A DNA stretch of 40,722 nucleotides from Phaeoceros laevis (Eukaryota; Anthocerotophyta; Anthocerotopsida; Notothyladales). The DNA is taken from positions 1 through 40,722 of the forward strand of contig JBNGIQ010008854.1 in NCBI GenBank assembly GCA_049999765.1, written 5' to 3'. The notes beneath the pieces were generated by a model. It was not told the origin of the DNA. It saw nothing but the letters and a program-made list of their open reading frames with translations, and searched no databases. Numbering within the stretch: position 1 is the stretch's first letter; each line of letters begins with the position of its first letter. Positions 22,277 through 34,365 of the stretch are shown in pieces. The translations under genes and the position numbers were made by a program.

Positions 22277-25200
22277 ATGTTTGCGCTGAAGCTATTCAAA
22301 CGAGTTGCGAGCCTGCACCAGATTCGGTCTGGGTACGTCCCATCTTGGGTCTGTTTACTCACCAAGAGCAATGAAAGGTGTGCGTCTGGAGGTCCCGACC
22401 CCGATTGGGATCACCCAGAGAGGCACCAGAACAATCAGGAAGGCAATGGCTTTTCAAGCTCCTCGAGTACCTCTTCGGACAAGAGAACCTCCCGACCCCC
22501 AGAATTTAGGCACAGGAGAAAAAGGTTGAAAATTCAGCACTCGCCTTATGGTGATGAGCTTCAGCGTCTCTGTGAGGAGGGGCAGCTGGACAAGGCTCTG
22601 GATGTCTTGAGCCGCACGGACCAGCAGGGTCCAGTTCCACCGGTGAGTGTGTACTGCTCTCTTTTGAGAGCCTGCACTAAAAGGAAGGCATTGGCTCAGG
22701 CTAGGTGTTTGCATGCTCATTTGGCCAAACAGAGGTTGGAGTCTACCAAGTTTCTTGGCGAATTCGTTCTGAGCACGTTGGTGAAGTGTGGCGGGCTTGA
22801 GGAGGCGATCACATTATTTTACAGGTTGAAACACAGGACTGCTGTGTCCTGGACAGCCCTGATTTCGGGGTACACCATGGCAGGAAGGGGTCAGGAGGCG
22901 CTCAGGATATATCAGTGTATGCTAGCGGAAGGCGTAGAGCCTGACAAATGCACTTTCATCAGCGTGCTCCGAGCTTGTGGTAGCCTGGGTGACCTGAAAG
23001 AGGCCAGACGCCTTCATGGTGAAGCTGTGAAGTATGGGTGTTGGAGTGATTTCTTTGTAGGTGCCTGTCTGGTCGACATGTACTCAAAATGTAGGAGCAT
23101 TGTGGATGCGCAGAATGTCTTTGATAGTTTGCCTCATCGGAATGTTGTGTCGTGGACGGCGATGCTTTGGGCATACGTGAAGCAAGGCCAACCAAAGAAG
23201 GCATTGCAGCTTTATGAACAAATGCGGGAGGAACACGTGAGTCCAAACAATCGGACCTTTGTTTTCGTGCTGCAAGCATGTGGCGAGCTTGCTGAGAAGG
23301 ACGAGTATGTTGTGAATGGACTGTCTTCGAAACGGAAGTTTCTCGACATGGGCAGGGCCATACATGCTGATGCAAGGAAGGCAGGCTACGATTCTGATGT
23401 TTTTGTTGGTAATACTCTTATCAGCATGTACGGGAAGTGTGGGAGCATTGTGGAATCGCAAGATGTTTTTGATAAGTTGTCCAGTCGAGATATAGTGTCC
23501 TGGAATGCAATGCTGACAGCATATGTCGAACAGGGCCCGGAAGAAGAAGCTCTGCAGCTTTACAACCTGATGAAAGAGAACGGAGTCAAGCCTGATGTTC
23601 GAACATTCGTGAGAGTGCTCCAAGCATGTGCAGTACTTGCAGAGAAGGAAGACCACGGCATTGCTAATGGACAAGCAACCAAATTAGAGTCTCTTAAACT
23701 GGGGCAAGCAATACATGCTGATGTCCTGGGGAGTGGCTTTGAATCAGATATTTTTATTGGTAGCACTCTTATCACTATGTATGGGAAGTGTGGGAGCATA
23801 GCAGATGCGCAGAAAGTGTTCGGTGGCTTGTCCCAACGGAATGTAGTTTCATGGACTGCAATGCTTGGAGCCTATGCCCAGCAAGGCAAAGCAGAGATGG
23901 CTTTGGATATGTATGAACAAATGCAAGCAAAAGGCGTGAGCCCAAATGATAGAACCCTTGTCAGTGCACTCCAAGCATGTGGCATTCTTGCAGAGGAGGA
24001 GGATGATGTCATGGACGGGTTGTACATAAAAATGAAGTCTTTGGAGAGGACAAAAGCAATACATGTGGATGCTGGAAGGAAAGGTTACATCTCAGATGTG
24101 TTCGTTGGTAGCACACTCATTAGTGTGTATGGGAAGTGTGGGAGCATTGTAGATGCACTGGAAGTGTTTGAAGGGTTGCCTCAGCGAAATGTGGTGTCAT
24201 GGAATGCAATGCTTGCTGCATATGCCCAACAAGGCCAAGCAGAGAAAGCCTTCCAGCTGTATGAACAGATGCAGAGTGAAGGTGTTATGGCGACAGAGAT
24301 CACTTTGATGTGCATCTTGCAAGCTTGCGGTTGTGCAGGAGGCCTGGATGTGTGCCGGCATATCCACCACAAAATTATCTCCAGCAGAAAGGTCTTGAGC
24401 ACTGTTCTAGCAAACACTCTGATTCATGCTTATGGCAGATGTGCAAGCATGGTGGATGCCCAGAAAGTGTTCGAGGAAATGAAGCAACCCAATGTCGTTT
24501 CATGGAATGCATTAATTTCTGGTTATGCCCGACAAGGGAACACTACAGCAAGCCTGCGAGCTTATGATAAGATGCATCTGGTGGGCATGAAACCAAATGG
24601 ACTCACACTCCTTTCAGTTCTCTCTGCATGCAGTCATGCTGGCCTAGTGCACAAAGGTGTAGAGTACTTCGAATCCATGAGCAGACATCATGGCATGAAC
24701 CCAGAGATTGAGCATTATGTCTGTATAGTGGACCTCCTTGGTCGTGCTGGGCACTTCAGACTCATCGAAGATTTGCTGTCAACAATACCAGTGCAGCCCA
24801 ATCTGACTTTGTGGCTGTGCTTGTTGAGTTCCTGTCGGAAGCATGGGAAAGTGGTTCTCGGTAAGGTGGCCTTTGACTGCGCTGTGCGGTTACAGCCAAG
24901 GCATGCGGCATCGTATGTCTTGATGTCAAATATCTATGTTCATGCTGGCCTGCTGGACAGTGAGAAGGAGGTCAACCAGTTGGAGCAAAAGGCAGGTGCA
25001 TGGAAGAAATGTGGACAGAGCTGGATTGATCATGAGCAGGATTCCCATACCTTCCTGGTAGGAGACGATAAGCACCCACAGCAGCGACATGTTTATGACA
25101 TGTTAAAACAGGTGAGATTAGAGCTGCAGGAGGAACATTCTAGTCCTGATATGCAAGGGTTTGTAAGTAAAGTCCCTACAGATTGTGTAAACTTCCTGTA

Positions 25201-25327
25201 TTCCAAACAGCGACGACAGCTCATGGACCTCTCCCTCTTTGAAGGTTCTCTAGACACAAAAGAGTCGGAATTCTCTTGCTCAACAGCGAAGAAAAAGTGC
25301 CAAACGGTCAGAAATGGTCCGGACTAG
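22277..25327 (+). CDS. PLS-class pentatricopeptide repeat protein with E+ C-terminus, no DYW domain
   Basis: A 1016-residue intronless frame. PPR proteins bind organelle RNA base by base; PLS members mostly guide RNA editing. The N-terminal 90 residues are Ser/Arg-rich and could target an organelle. From about residue 95 to 860 there are about 16 P, L and S motifs, recognisable by VVSWTAML.AY, DVFVG.TLI.MYGKCGSI and DAQ.VF. E motifs follow (about 865-905), then an E+ segment CGQSWIDHE..SHTFLVGDDKHP (near 930-960). The tail has no HxE or CxxC zinc site, so it lacks the deaminase and would need a partner in trans if it edits. Three consecutive L motifs carry an extra 14-17 residues (AEK/AEE...NGL.K type) before the second helix. 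The frame ends in a Lys/Ser-rich tail. Confidence 0.93.
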   Translation: MFALKLFKRVASLHQIRSGYVPSWVCLLTKSNERCASGGPDPDWDHPERHQNNQEGNGFSSSSSTSSDKRTSRPPEFRHRRKRLKIQHSPYGDELQRLCEEGQLDKALDVLSRTDQQGPVPPVSVYCSLLRACTKRKALAQARCLHAHLAKQRLESTKFLGEFVLSTLVKCGGLEEAITLFYRLKHRTAVSWTALISGYTMAGRGQEALRIYQCMLAEGVEPDKCTFISVLRACGSLGDLKEARRLHGEAVKYGCWSDFFVGACLVDMYSKCRSIVDAQNVFDSLPHRNVVSWTAMLWAYVKQGQPKKALQLYEQMREEHVSPNNRTFVFVLQACGELAEKDEYVVNGLSSKRKFLDMGRAIHADARKAGYDSDVFVGNTLISMYGKCGSIVESQDVFDKLSSRDIVSWNAMLTAYVEQGPEEEALQLYNLMKENGVKPDVRTFVRVLQACAVLAEKEDHGIANGQATKLESLKLGQAIHADVLGSGFESDIFIGSTLITMYGKCGSIADAQKVFGGLSQRNVVSWTAMLGAYAQQGKAEMALDMYEQMQAKGVSPNDRTLVSALQACGILAEEEDDVMDGLYIKMKSLERTKAIHVDAGRKGYISDVFVGSTLISVYGKCGSIVDALEVFEGLPQRNVVSWNAMLAAYAQQGQAEKAFQLYEQMQSEGVMATEITLMCILQACGCAGGLDVCRHIHHKIISSRKVLSTVLANTLIHAYGRCASMVDAQKVFEEMKQPNVVSWNALISGYARQGNTTASLRAYDKMHLVGMKPNGLTLLSVLSACSHAGLVHKGVEYFESMSRHHGMNPEIEHYVCIVDLLGRAGHFRLIEDLLSTIPVQPNLTLWLCLLSSCRKHGKVVLGKVAFDCAVRLQPRHAASYVLMSNIYVHAGLLDSEKEVNQLEQKAGAWKKCGQSWIDHEQDSHTFLVGDDKHPQQRHVYDMLKQVRLELQEEHSSPDMQGFVSKVPTDCVNFLYSKQRRQLMDLSLFEGSLDTKESEFSCSTAKKKCQTVRNGPD

Positions 25328-25585
25328 GTTAGTTAGTTGGTCTGTTGCCTTGGTTGGTTTTGAAAGGAAGAAGCCCCTCACATACAACTCGTTACTTATT
25401 GTACTCTATATAGCACATTAATTAGCGAATAAAGCAAATACATACTTTTGGAACACAAGCACAACCTCCAAGCCAGCCGCGCAAGATGGAGGAATTCCCA
25501 GCCTGGTGCTGTTGGACGTCGACCTTCGTGCTGATACTAGAGATGTGATCAATTTGGTTTGTGGATGATCAACCCTTATGGAAGC

Positions 25586-25647
25586 TTCATAAGCTCGAGT
25601 CCAGTGTACACTTACTTCCATAATCTCGAGTCCAATGTACACTTGTC
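25586..25647. repeat. About 31-bp tandem duplication
   Basis: Two copies of a unit built on ataagctcgagtccagtg followed by tacacttac stand side by side with a few differences. Confidence 0.75.
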
Positions 25648-25831
25648 TAGGTTGATATAAGGTTAGATTGCCATGCACATTTGTGCTTTCTAAGAACTAT
25701 TTCGTCAATTCAATATATTTCACCTATTAGGTGTAATTTTTTTATACCAACAAGCTCATGTCAATCAAACTCCGTTTGCTAAACAGTCACATTTTTTATT
25801 CACATCCTCGAGCTCCTCTTACCAAAGGTGT

Positions 25832-25892
25832 CCCCTTATATATGTATGTATTTTGTTTGTGGCCCCTTACATATGTATGTATTTTGTTTCTA
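25832..25892. repeat. About 31-bp tandem duplication
   Basis: Two adjacent copies of ccccttatatatgtatgta followed by ttttgttt differ at a few positions. Confidence 0.8.
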
Positions 25893-27020
25893 GTGCTCAA
25901 TGGGTACTAAGACCACATATAAGGATGTCATTCATATTCAATTTCACCATAATAATTAATCTGTAACATCTATCTAAATATCTTAGACCTTTGATTCCAT
26001 TATCCTTTCTTTCCTCTTGTCATTGTATGGCCTTGCTTAGTTGGGGATGTCAATCTTGATAAGTGTAGATTCAGCAAAATACCCTCTAGAAAGCAAGAAT
26101 ATAACTTAATGCTATTTACGAAGGCAGCAATTTCTTCAGGCAATGTCACATCAATGATCAAACATCATCTACAATGTCTTACAGCCCCTCTCTTACTACA
26201 CTTCCATTGGACATCTTGGATACAGCAGAACCTCCCCCTTTGCCATGTGCCGTGGCTTTCGCCCTCAACACGATAAATAAATTTAATGTATCGCTCCCTC
26301 CTCCCTCCTCCAGGCTCCCGCGGTCGGAGCTGCCTCCACGAACTCCCACCTATTCACTTTATAATGGACTCACTGGACCACGCGTTCAAAAGTTCAAAAT
26401 GGTCGCGCAAATTGGGTAGATAAATTTAGAATTCAGAGGGAAAGTGTCCCGTCCTCCCTCCCAAGTCCCGAGCTCCCGGTCGTTCGATTGTTGATGCGTT
26501 CAACTTTCAGGCCTTCTGCTTTGCATGTTGCCTGGACATTTTGCTCCTGCCGTGTTCGCTTGCTGTTGCGGTTGGATCTCAATACGTCAGCATTTGTGAG
26601 TGCCCTTGCTCCGGATCGTGCGACAAATCGGGGCATGTCTGTCGTTGATGCATGGTGTGTCGGGACCAATGTTGAGACACTCTTTCTGCCGCGGAATTGT
26701 ACGGATGTAGTGGTGGACGTTATGGCTATCTTGATTTCTGCTACCCAGGTGTACCCGTCGGGTTCTTTAGATTGGTCGAGCTGTCGACTGTTAGATAGAT
26801 CAGGTACCTGAATGTGGAGCTGTGTGACTCTGAGGTGAGGGTTGATTGCGAGCTCGACACTTCCGAGGAGTCTGAGGGAATGAGACCAGCGGTACTTCCC
26901 CCCCAGGATTAGGGGTGTGGCAGATGCTTGCTGGCTTCAAATGTCTGAAGGGAGGGTGGATTGTTTCTCCTAGGTGTTCTCCGCTTGTAGGAGAGTGATT
27001 TCAAGTCGTAGGTACTTGCC

Positions 27021-30000
27021 ATGGAGGATCATCGTGACTTGGTGGCAGTTAAGGGGGCGTTGTTGACAGAAACTGCCGACCTTGGCGGACCCAAGGGTGG
27101 AGAGGCAGAAAGACTGTGCGATGGAAGCAAGGAGACCCTGGACAAGGACCTGGATGTGAGTAGGCAGGCAATTGGAGTTACAAGCAAAGAAGAAGCTTCA
27201 GCTGCGGGAAGTGCCGAGCTTGCTGCTTGTAGCGAGCATGTTGGCATGCCTAGAGGTGATCCCGGCTCACTGGCTGCAAAAAGCGTTGAAGCAAGTCGCT
27301 CTGCGAATACAGCACGAGAAGCACTCCACGAGGAAAAATCATGTGGACTCGTACTGGTGCAAGAGGGCTCTGGTGGACCTTCCGTTACTGATAAGAAGCC
27401 AACCGAAAAACCGGATGGAACGCTTCCGAGCCTCCGCTTTCATGTGACGGATCATGTGCGGCCTGCTCAGCTGGCAAATTGCTCTAGTTCTGGGGCTCTG
27501 GAAAAAGTCGCTCATTCTGACGGGGTGACAAATTTGACGGTAGACGATGTCGCTTCGGTGATGGCAGAGGAACTCCAGGAGCAAGCTATCGTCCCTGCAA
27601 AGGATTGTAAAACGCTTCAGGTTCTGGAGAATTCTCTACAGGTTGAGACAGCAGAAGGCGTACAGCTGCCTGTTGACTTATTCACCCCGCCCGTGGAAGA
27701 TGGTTTTATAGCTGGCAGGGGATGGTCCATGCAAGAGTCCACCAGGGTATTATGTCTAGAGAACTCCTCAGACGGTATAATGCACGACAATCAAACTGCT
27801 TCTGCGAGATCAAGCTTGCCCTCCGAAAGAGACTTCGTTCCACGTAGTCACGATACTGAGGTGAAAAGTGTTGCCCTAGAAGTAGATGGCTTCACTAGGA
27901 GCAGGCATGGTGGAGATGATTTCGGGTCGAAGGATGTGGGAAAAGCAAGGCGGGATGGTCCCGTAGGACCAGATAATGATCTGAAAGAGGCACCGACAGT
28001 TCATTCGACTGATCACCCCTGTGAGGATGGAAGCGATCTATGCACTGGTGAGTCAGGGAACTTCATTACGCCATGCGCGAAGACCACGATAAATTATTCA
28101 GAACAAGTAGAGAAGGACACGGGCAAATCAGGTCAACTGGCCGACTTTGTTTCTGTGTCAGAGAAATCGGTGGCTGTTCCTTTGGAGCAAGTAATCGACG
28201 ATGGTGCTATATGTACGTCCAGATTCCCTCTCTCAAATGCTCATTGTGAAAAGGTTGCAGAAGTTGGTGGTGGGTGTAGAGTGGAGGCAATTGGTGTGGT
28301 ATCTTCTCTTCTGGATCGTTCTGGACACTTGTCACATGCATACAAGAAAAATTGCTCTGAGAGACCTGGAGTAGAGGGGCATAATTACACTCCTGTGGAT
28401 ATTGATGGCGTTCATGGCAATGAACTCACCTCTTGTGAAGTTGTGTGTGGGCCTTCTCCTGGAATGGTGGAGCGAGCACATGTTGAGGAGGTGGAAGCAA
28501 GACCTGTTCCTCTAAGGGACCAAGGTGAACTTGCTACTGATACATCATTCCACAATGTCAAAAGAGCGTGTTATGACAACTCAGAGGATAGTCATGCAAA
28601 GACAGGTGGGGGCAGAAAAGAAGCTGTTGCTCTGCAGCGTCAGACCTTGTGTGAAGCATTGGGACGGGACAACCTTCCACAGAAACACAGTCCAAACTGT
28701 AGAGATGGTGTATCGCATGACAAGGATCGAAGTGTTTCTGTGCCACGCTCATCTTGTAGCACCGATCAAGGTGTAGTTGTCCATGTCAAGGTTGGACCAA
28801 ATTTATCGCATGGTGAGCTTTCCATGCTTGTACCCACTACTGAGTCCGAGAAGTGCAATGAAGTAGAAAGCTTGCCTGGCTGCATTGTCGAGGACAAGGC
28901 AATTGGGGAACTTCCTTGTGTCTTGGTGCCTAGTGAGGCAGCAGGAGCAGTTCCGAGTCTCAACGTGGAAAGTGAAGCAGCAACACAGAGAATGTGTGGC
29001 AATGGAAAAGGCAAGACTTACCTTTTTACAAGATTTTCTGTTGTACCGCAGTTTTATTCTGCGACCAGTAATGTTGAGTTTGGATGAATGGCTTAGAGCA
29101 ACCAAGCACACCTATTTGTGGAGAACTTTTAGAAGAGTCGTACTTAGCTATCAAAGATGTAGTATTTCATTTGAAGGTCATAAGATCAGTCACTGACACC
29201 AAAGTTGGCCTGCACAGATTTAAAGTCTGCTGTCCGACCAAACGAAACTTCAGTTGGAGATACCAGTGCACATGCCACTGGTAGTGCACTGGAAGATGCC
29301 CTCCCAGAATCTTTTGGCTGGACAGATCTTCAGATGGAAAAGAAAGTGGAGAGAGGGGATTCTAATCAGGAAGACGAAGACCTTACTGGGCGACCAGATC
29401 AAAATTCAACAAACGGTGTTCAAGTTGCCCAAGAAGATACTTGCACACTTCTAGCAGCTGCAGTTGAAGTTGGTTCTCCAGGATCTTTCGGTTGCACTGC
29501 GTCAGATGAGAAGGAAGGGATTGCGCATGCATATTCTAATGAAGGTAGCAGAGATCTTCATGAAGGGGCAGATCGAAGTTCAGCAAACTGTGTGCCAGAA
29601 GATGACAACACTGTCAGTCGTAAGGATGCATCAAAGTCTCGAGAGCGCCCAGTGGAAACTGTGTCTGTTCGCAATATGGGAAGAAGGGTTGTGAAGGAGA
29701 ATCAAGACAGTGATGTGAGGACCTTGAGGACTGCTACAGATGTAAAAATGGTGCTAGATGCAAACTGTCACGCAGATTATGAAAAGCCCTTGAAACTGCC
29801 CAAAATAGGGACTGTCGAGGACACAACTACCTTGCAACGGGCTGGCCAATCTGCAATGGAGGCAAGAACATTGTGTGACTGTGGCATGCTAGCTATTGAA
29901 AAGGTACTGGGGAGCAATAGTGAAAATAGGGGCCTTCGCTACCTGTCTTGTGCTGCATATAATCACAAGCAAACAAGTTTGAAAAAGAGGAAACAAACTG

Positions 30001-32576
30001 ACACGAAGGGCTGCAGCTTTCACCAGTAAGAATCCTTACCTATACATCCTGGAGGAATTGCCTTGTGAAGCTCTACAAATGTTGGAATCTTGTCAATCTA
30101 GTTTCGACATGCTTCAGTCCCTATCTTCTCCTTACTGTCGTTGTACTGTTCCAATGCTTGCAGATGGATTGATGTACCCAGGGTCACAGACGAGGAGAGG
30201 AGAGAGACTCAGAGGCAAAAGCGCCTCAGACTGGAGCAGAAGTATCATTCTGGGCCTGTGAACTTGGGAAATGTGCGCACCAGAGCTGCATCGAAACAAA
30301 TTGCACCAGTAAAGATGCCTGTGGAGAATGTCACGATGGAACCCAGCTCAAGCTTGGAGGAAACTATGCCTTTGGAGGCTGCTGGCTTGGAACTGAGTTC
30401 AAGTGCTGTGGACGCAGCTGCTCATTATGGTTCCACATCAACAGCTTTTGACGTGCCAGGTCCTGCTTCAAAACAGGTTCAAGAGAACGGCCTCTTGAAG
30501 AAAAAGACCAAGACGCCACGACCCAAAGGACTGGTATTAACGTCCCCGACGAAGTCAAGCTTGACAGCGACTAGTCCATCTGAAGCTGTGAAGAGTGCAA
30601 CGACTTCAAAATCTGTGAGTCTGAGTTCGTCCTCTTCAGCAGAAGCCAGGTCAAAATCAGCAAAAGCAATCCCAGAGAAGCCCTTCAGCAAACAATATTT
30701 TGATGACCGCAACAATCCAACTGTGGACTGGGTAGTGTCAAAGCGTTTAGCTTTCAAATCGCTGAATGATGTGGTGGATCGCCCTTTTAAAGTCCTTAGT
30801 CAGAAGACTAAGGTTGGTGTGTCTCCAGTAGCCACTGATCAAACGGAGTCCCGGCCTAACCCCAAGCGGAGAAAGCTCACTGAAATTCTCAAGCCAAAAC
30901 CCAAGTCAGCAGTGAAATTCAAGAAACAGAAGGAGGGAAGGACGGTCCAAACACCAGATGGTGGATCAATGAAGGCAGTGAGTCCTCAGGCTTCATCACC
31001 AGTTGCTGGTCAACTGGTGAAGGGGAAGAAGACAGCAACTACAGAGCCCGGCAGCTCCAAGGGTACTAAAGGGAAGAGAAAAAGGGATAGCAGTGGCGAT
31101 GTAAGTGCTTCACAACCAGCTGCAGATCATTTGGTGAAGGGGAAGAAATTAGCAAGTACGGAGTCCGGCAGCTCCAAGGGTACTAAAGGGAAGAGAAAAA
31201 GGGATAGCAGTGGCGATATAAGTGCTTCTCTACCAGCTGCAAATCAATTTGTAAAGGAGAAGAAATCAGCAATTACACAGCCCGCCAGCTCAAAGGGTAG
31301 TAGAGCAAAGAGGACGAAGGACAGCAGTGGCGATGTGCTTGCTTCACTACCAGGTGCAGATAAAGTGGTGAAGGTGGATAAGAGAGCAACGACTGAGTCC
31401 GGTAGCAGCAAGGGTACCAAAGCCAAGAGAAAGCAAGCGAGCAGTGACTATGTGCTTGCTTCACTATCAGCTGCGGATAAATTGGTCAAGGTGTGTGACG
31501 GAGCAACTACAGAGTCTGGTAGTCGCAAAGGTAGTAAAGTCAGAAGGAAGCAGGCGACCAGCAGGAATGTGCAGGCTTCCTCGGTACTGGCGACTGGTCA
31601 ATTGGCCAAGGTGGACAAACCAGCAACTACTCAATCTGGCAGCTCCAAAAGTAGTAAAGCTACGAGGAAGGCTAGCAGTAGCAGTATGCCTGAATCCTTA
31701 CCAGCTGCAGAAAAACTGGTGAAGGTGGGTAAAACAGCAGCTACCAAGTCTGGCAGCGGCAAAGGTGGTAAAGCCAAGAGAACGAAGGCTAGCACTGAGG
31801 AGGTGCTTGATCCATTACCAGCTGCAGTTCAGCCGGTGGAAACAGCAGCTACTGAGACTGGCGGCTGCAAAGGTAGTAAAGCCACGAGGAAGAAGGCCAG
31901 CAGTGGGGAGGGGCTTGGCTCATCACCAGCTGCAGTTCAACTGGTGAAGGTGGATAAAACAGCAGCTACACAGTCCGCTAGCTGCAACAGTAATAAAGCC
32001 AAGAGGAAGAAGGCTAGCAGTAGCAACGGGCTTGATATGTTCCCAGCTGCAGATCCAATAAGGGTGGATAAAACAGCAGCCACTCAGTCTGGCAGCTGCA
32101 ACAGTAGTAAAGCCAACAGGAAAAAGGCAAGAAGTGGCGATGAGAGTGCAAAGGAGGCATCTGGAAAAGCATCTGCTAAGATCCGAAGTGATGCCCATAC
32201 AGATGATACTTGCAGCATGAGACCATCAAAGCGCTTGAAGGGTAGTCGGGAGGACTCTTTGCCAAAGGTGTCTGAGACATGTGAGTCCAGAGAAGCAGTT
32301 TGGGTTGACGTTCCAGTTGGCAATTCCAAGGAGGCTAAGGAGAAGCGTCCACAACTGCTCGTTGAAAAGGCTCGTGCACATCTGAGAAATAGCAAAGTTG
32401 CAGTGCAACATGACAAAGTCAGAGATCAGGATCATAGCCAGCCTCTGAAGAAAGCACACGGAGTAGACATCAGCTCCTTTGATGCATCACAAGTGGATGT
32501 TCAGGGTGAAAAGGAGAACACACAGGGGGACAGGGATGAACACCCTGAAGAGAGACACAAGCGCAATGCGAACTGA
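27021..32576 (+). CDS. Large nuclear-type protein with GRF zinc finger and Lys/Ser-rich repeat tail
   Basis: Three exons, 27021-29067, 29218-30025 and 30164-32576, join in phases 1 and 2 to give 1755 residues. Residues 1-900 are acidic/Ser-rich with no known domain. The finger at about 901-956 reads C-x-C-G (Cys 902, 904), NRGLRYLSC (Cys 927), then GCSFHQWID (Cys 948). This matches the GRF-type zinc finger (CxCG, a central Cys, then CxFFxW), which in other proteins binds single-stranded nucleic acid. The Gln codon before the key Trp is split by intron 2, so the finger appears only after splicing. An Arg/Gln-rich helix follows (EERRETQRQKRLRLEQ). Residues about 1235-1615 are ten repeats of 35-42 residues with LVKVDK, ATTESGSSKG and KAKRKKASSGD. 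The basic composition suggests DNA or RNA contact; function is unknown to me. Confidence 0.8.
31007..32140 (+). repeat. Ten tandem coding repeats of about 105-126 bp
   Basis: The phrase encoding LVKxxK recurs near 31015, 31130, 31250, 31365, 31480, 31600, 31720, 31838, 31939 and 32059. The first two units are nearly identical and later units are diverged, with length kept in codons. The array lies inside the last exon of the GRF-finger gene. Confidence 0.85.
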
Positions 32577-33287
32577 TAGATGTTGCACCACCTAAAATTA
32601 GAAGTAAGCCAAAGGATATGTTTGTACGCAGTTGTATGTCATCCTGATCCACTTAGACTGGAATGTGCTGACTCGTTTCGCTTTATGCAGAAAAAAGCAG
32701 GAGAAATGTTGCCATATGAAACGCCTGGCAGCTGTAGAAGTGTGTGCGATATACAGCACCATCCCACTTCAAGCTCATCTACTAGAGCGGTGCTTGATAT
32801 CTCAATTGGGTGGCACTGCGCATTGATGCTCTCATGTCAAGTGGTTGGATTACCCCTGGGCTATATGGATTTAGTCTGTGCTATCGGTTGGTAGGGTTTC
32901 TTGCAGACATCGATCCTGCTGGAAGCATGTAGCTGAACAGAGTTGTAACCATAAAGTGCCATTCAGAGCAAGGGGTTGGAGCCTAGACCTCTCTACCTGA
33001 TAGAATGTGCTCTTCGTGAAATAAAATTCAGTGCAGTATGATGTAGTATGTACTATTCGTCTCAGAGTATGCTCACATCAGAGCAGTCATTGAAAATTAA
33101 AAGCAGTAGGGCGAAGTAAATTAACAAGAGTTTTAGTGTATGCTCACATCAATGCCTAGGTGTTCTGTCGTTTGTCTGAAGGTCTGACTGGCTCACACGG
33201 GAACCTCAACGTCTATGGAATGAAAATGGTATTATTCCCATATTAGACGAGACTAAGGTGCACTCTATGACTAGCACAGATGTTTCT

Positions 33288-33358
33288 TTTTTGTGATTAG
33301 ACACGCTAGACTAGCAAAAATGTTTTGTGATTAGACACACTAGACTAGCAAAAATGTT
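33288..33358. repeat. 35-bp tandem duplication
   Basis: Two adjacent copies of ttttgtgattagacac followed by gctagactagcaaaaatg differ at one base. Confidence 0.85.
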
Positions 33359-33370
33359 ATAGGACTAGCG

Positions 33371-33480
33371 TTGATGCTGCTGTTGGCTGCTCCTTTGAGA
33401 TGACTAACTAGTACAGGAATTTTAGTTGATGCTGCTGTTGGCTGCTCCTTTCACATGACTAACTAGTACATGAATTTTAA
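33371..33480. repeat. 55-bp tandem duplication
   Basis: Two adjacent copies start ttgatgctgctgttggctgc and end tagtaca followed by gaatttta, with a few differences. Confidence 0.85.
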
Positions 33481-34011
33481 GCCCTACTTTATTGCACGTC
33501 TCATCTCTAGGCAAATTGTTTCATGCTTTAACATGGAAAGTCAAACACATAGGATGTGTGACATTGAAAAGAAACATGTTTCACATTGGAAAAACAAGGG
33601 TTTAAGGTTGTACAAGATTTGAAGTTGTTGTACCACCTTTTAGTCTCACATCATCATTATCAAGTTTGGATGAAGGGCTTGGATCCAGCACACCACTTGG
33701 AAGTCAAGAAGAATGATAGTCCTTGATGTGTTCCATATTAGTCATTGAGATGTCGATGTGCTCGACATTAGTCCTTAAGGTGTTGAGTTTGATCGGCCAG
33801 TGACAATTACAGAGCGTCGCGAAGTCCTTAGAGGAATAGTGCTTTTAACTTTAGAAGAAGAAAACCATCTCAACTTATAGGTTGGAACAATAGCTTGCAA
33901 ACAGATTCCCATATGATGTTGGGACACCAAGAATTGAATCAATGTGCCTTTCCAAAGCCATGTAATATTTAGCTGAGCTTCATTGCTCCAGTATCGTAGA
34001 AGCAATTACAG

Positions 34012-34199
34012 CAATGTCTCGACATTCTTTGGAAGAAGAAAAAGAGTCTTCTTTACATGCTTGATGAGTCCAAAAGGGCCTTAGAGTAATGTCTTGACAT
34101 TCCTTGGAAGAAGAAGGAGACTCTTTTAGTAATGTCTTGACATTCCTTGGAAGAAGAAGGAGAGTCTTATTTACGTGCTTGATGAGTCCAAAGGGGCCA
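34012..34199. repeat. Imperfect triplicated segment
   Basis: The motif aatgtcttgacattccttgg plus a purine-rich gaagaagaa run occurs three times. The longer part ending tgcttgatgagtccaaa occurs twice. Confidence 0.8.
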
Positions 34200-34365
34200 C
34201 ATGCATATGAGTCCAATGGGCGACATCATGTTTATGAATGTCACAAGAGTTTATAACATGCTTGGGATGGCGTCCCGACAGCCTGGCAGGAGAAGCACAA
34301 GCTGTGGCAGGAGAAGGAGAAGCTGTACATACGAGTATCGGATTTTGATGCAGTATTCTGCAAGG

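Larger units (their letters stand above)
25328..27020. other. Intergenic sequence between PPR gene and GRF-finger gene
   Basis: AT-rich, without a recognisable protein. It contains two tandem duplications (25586-25647 and 25832-25892). The part near 26480-27020 is more GC-rich and may be 5' untranslated sequence of the following gene; an upstream exon cannot be excluded. Confidence 0.5.
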
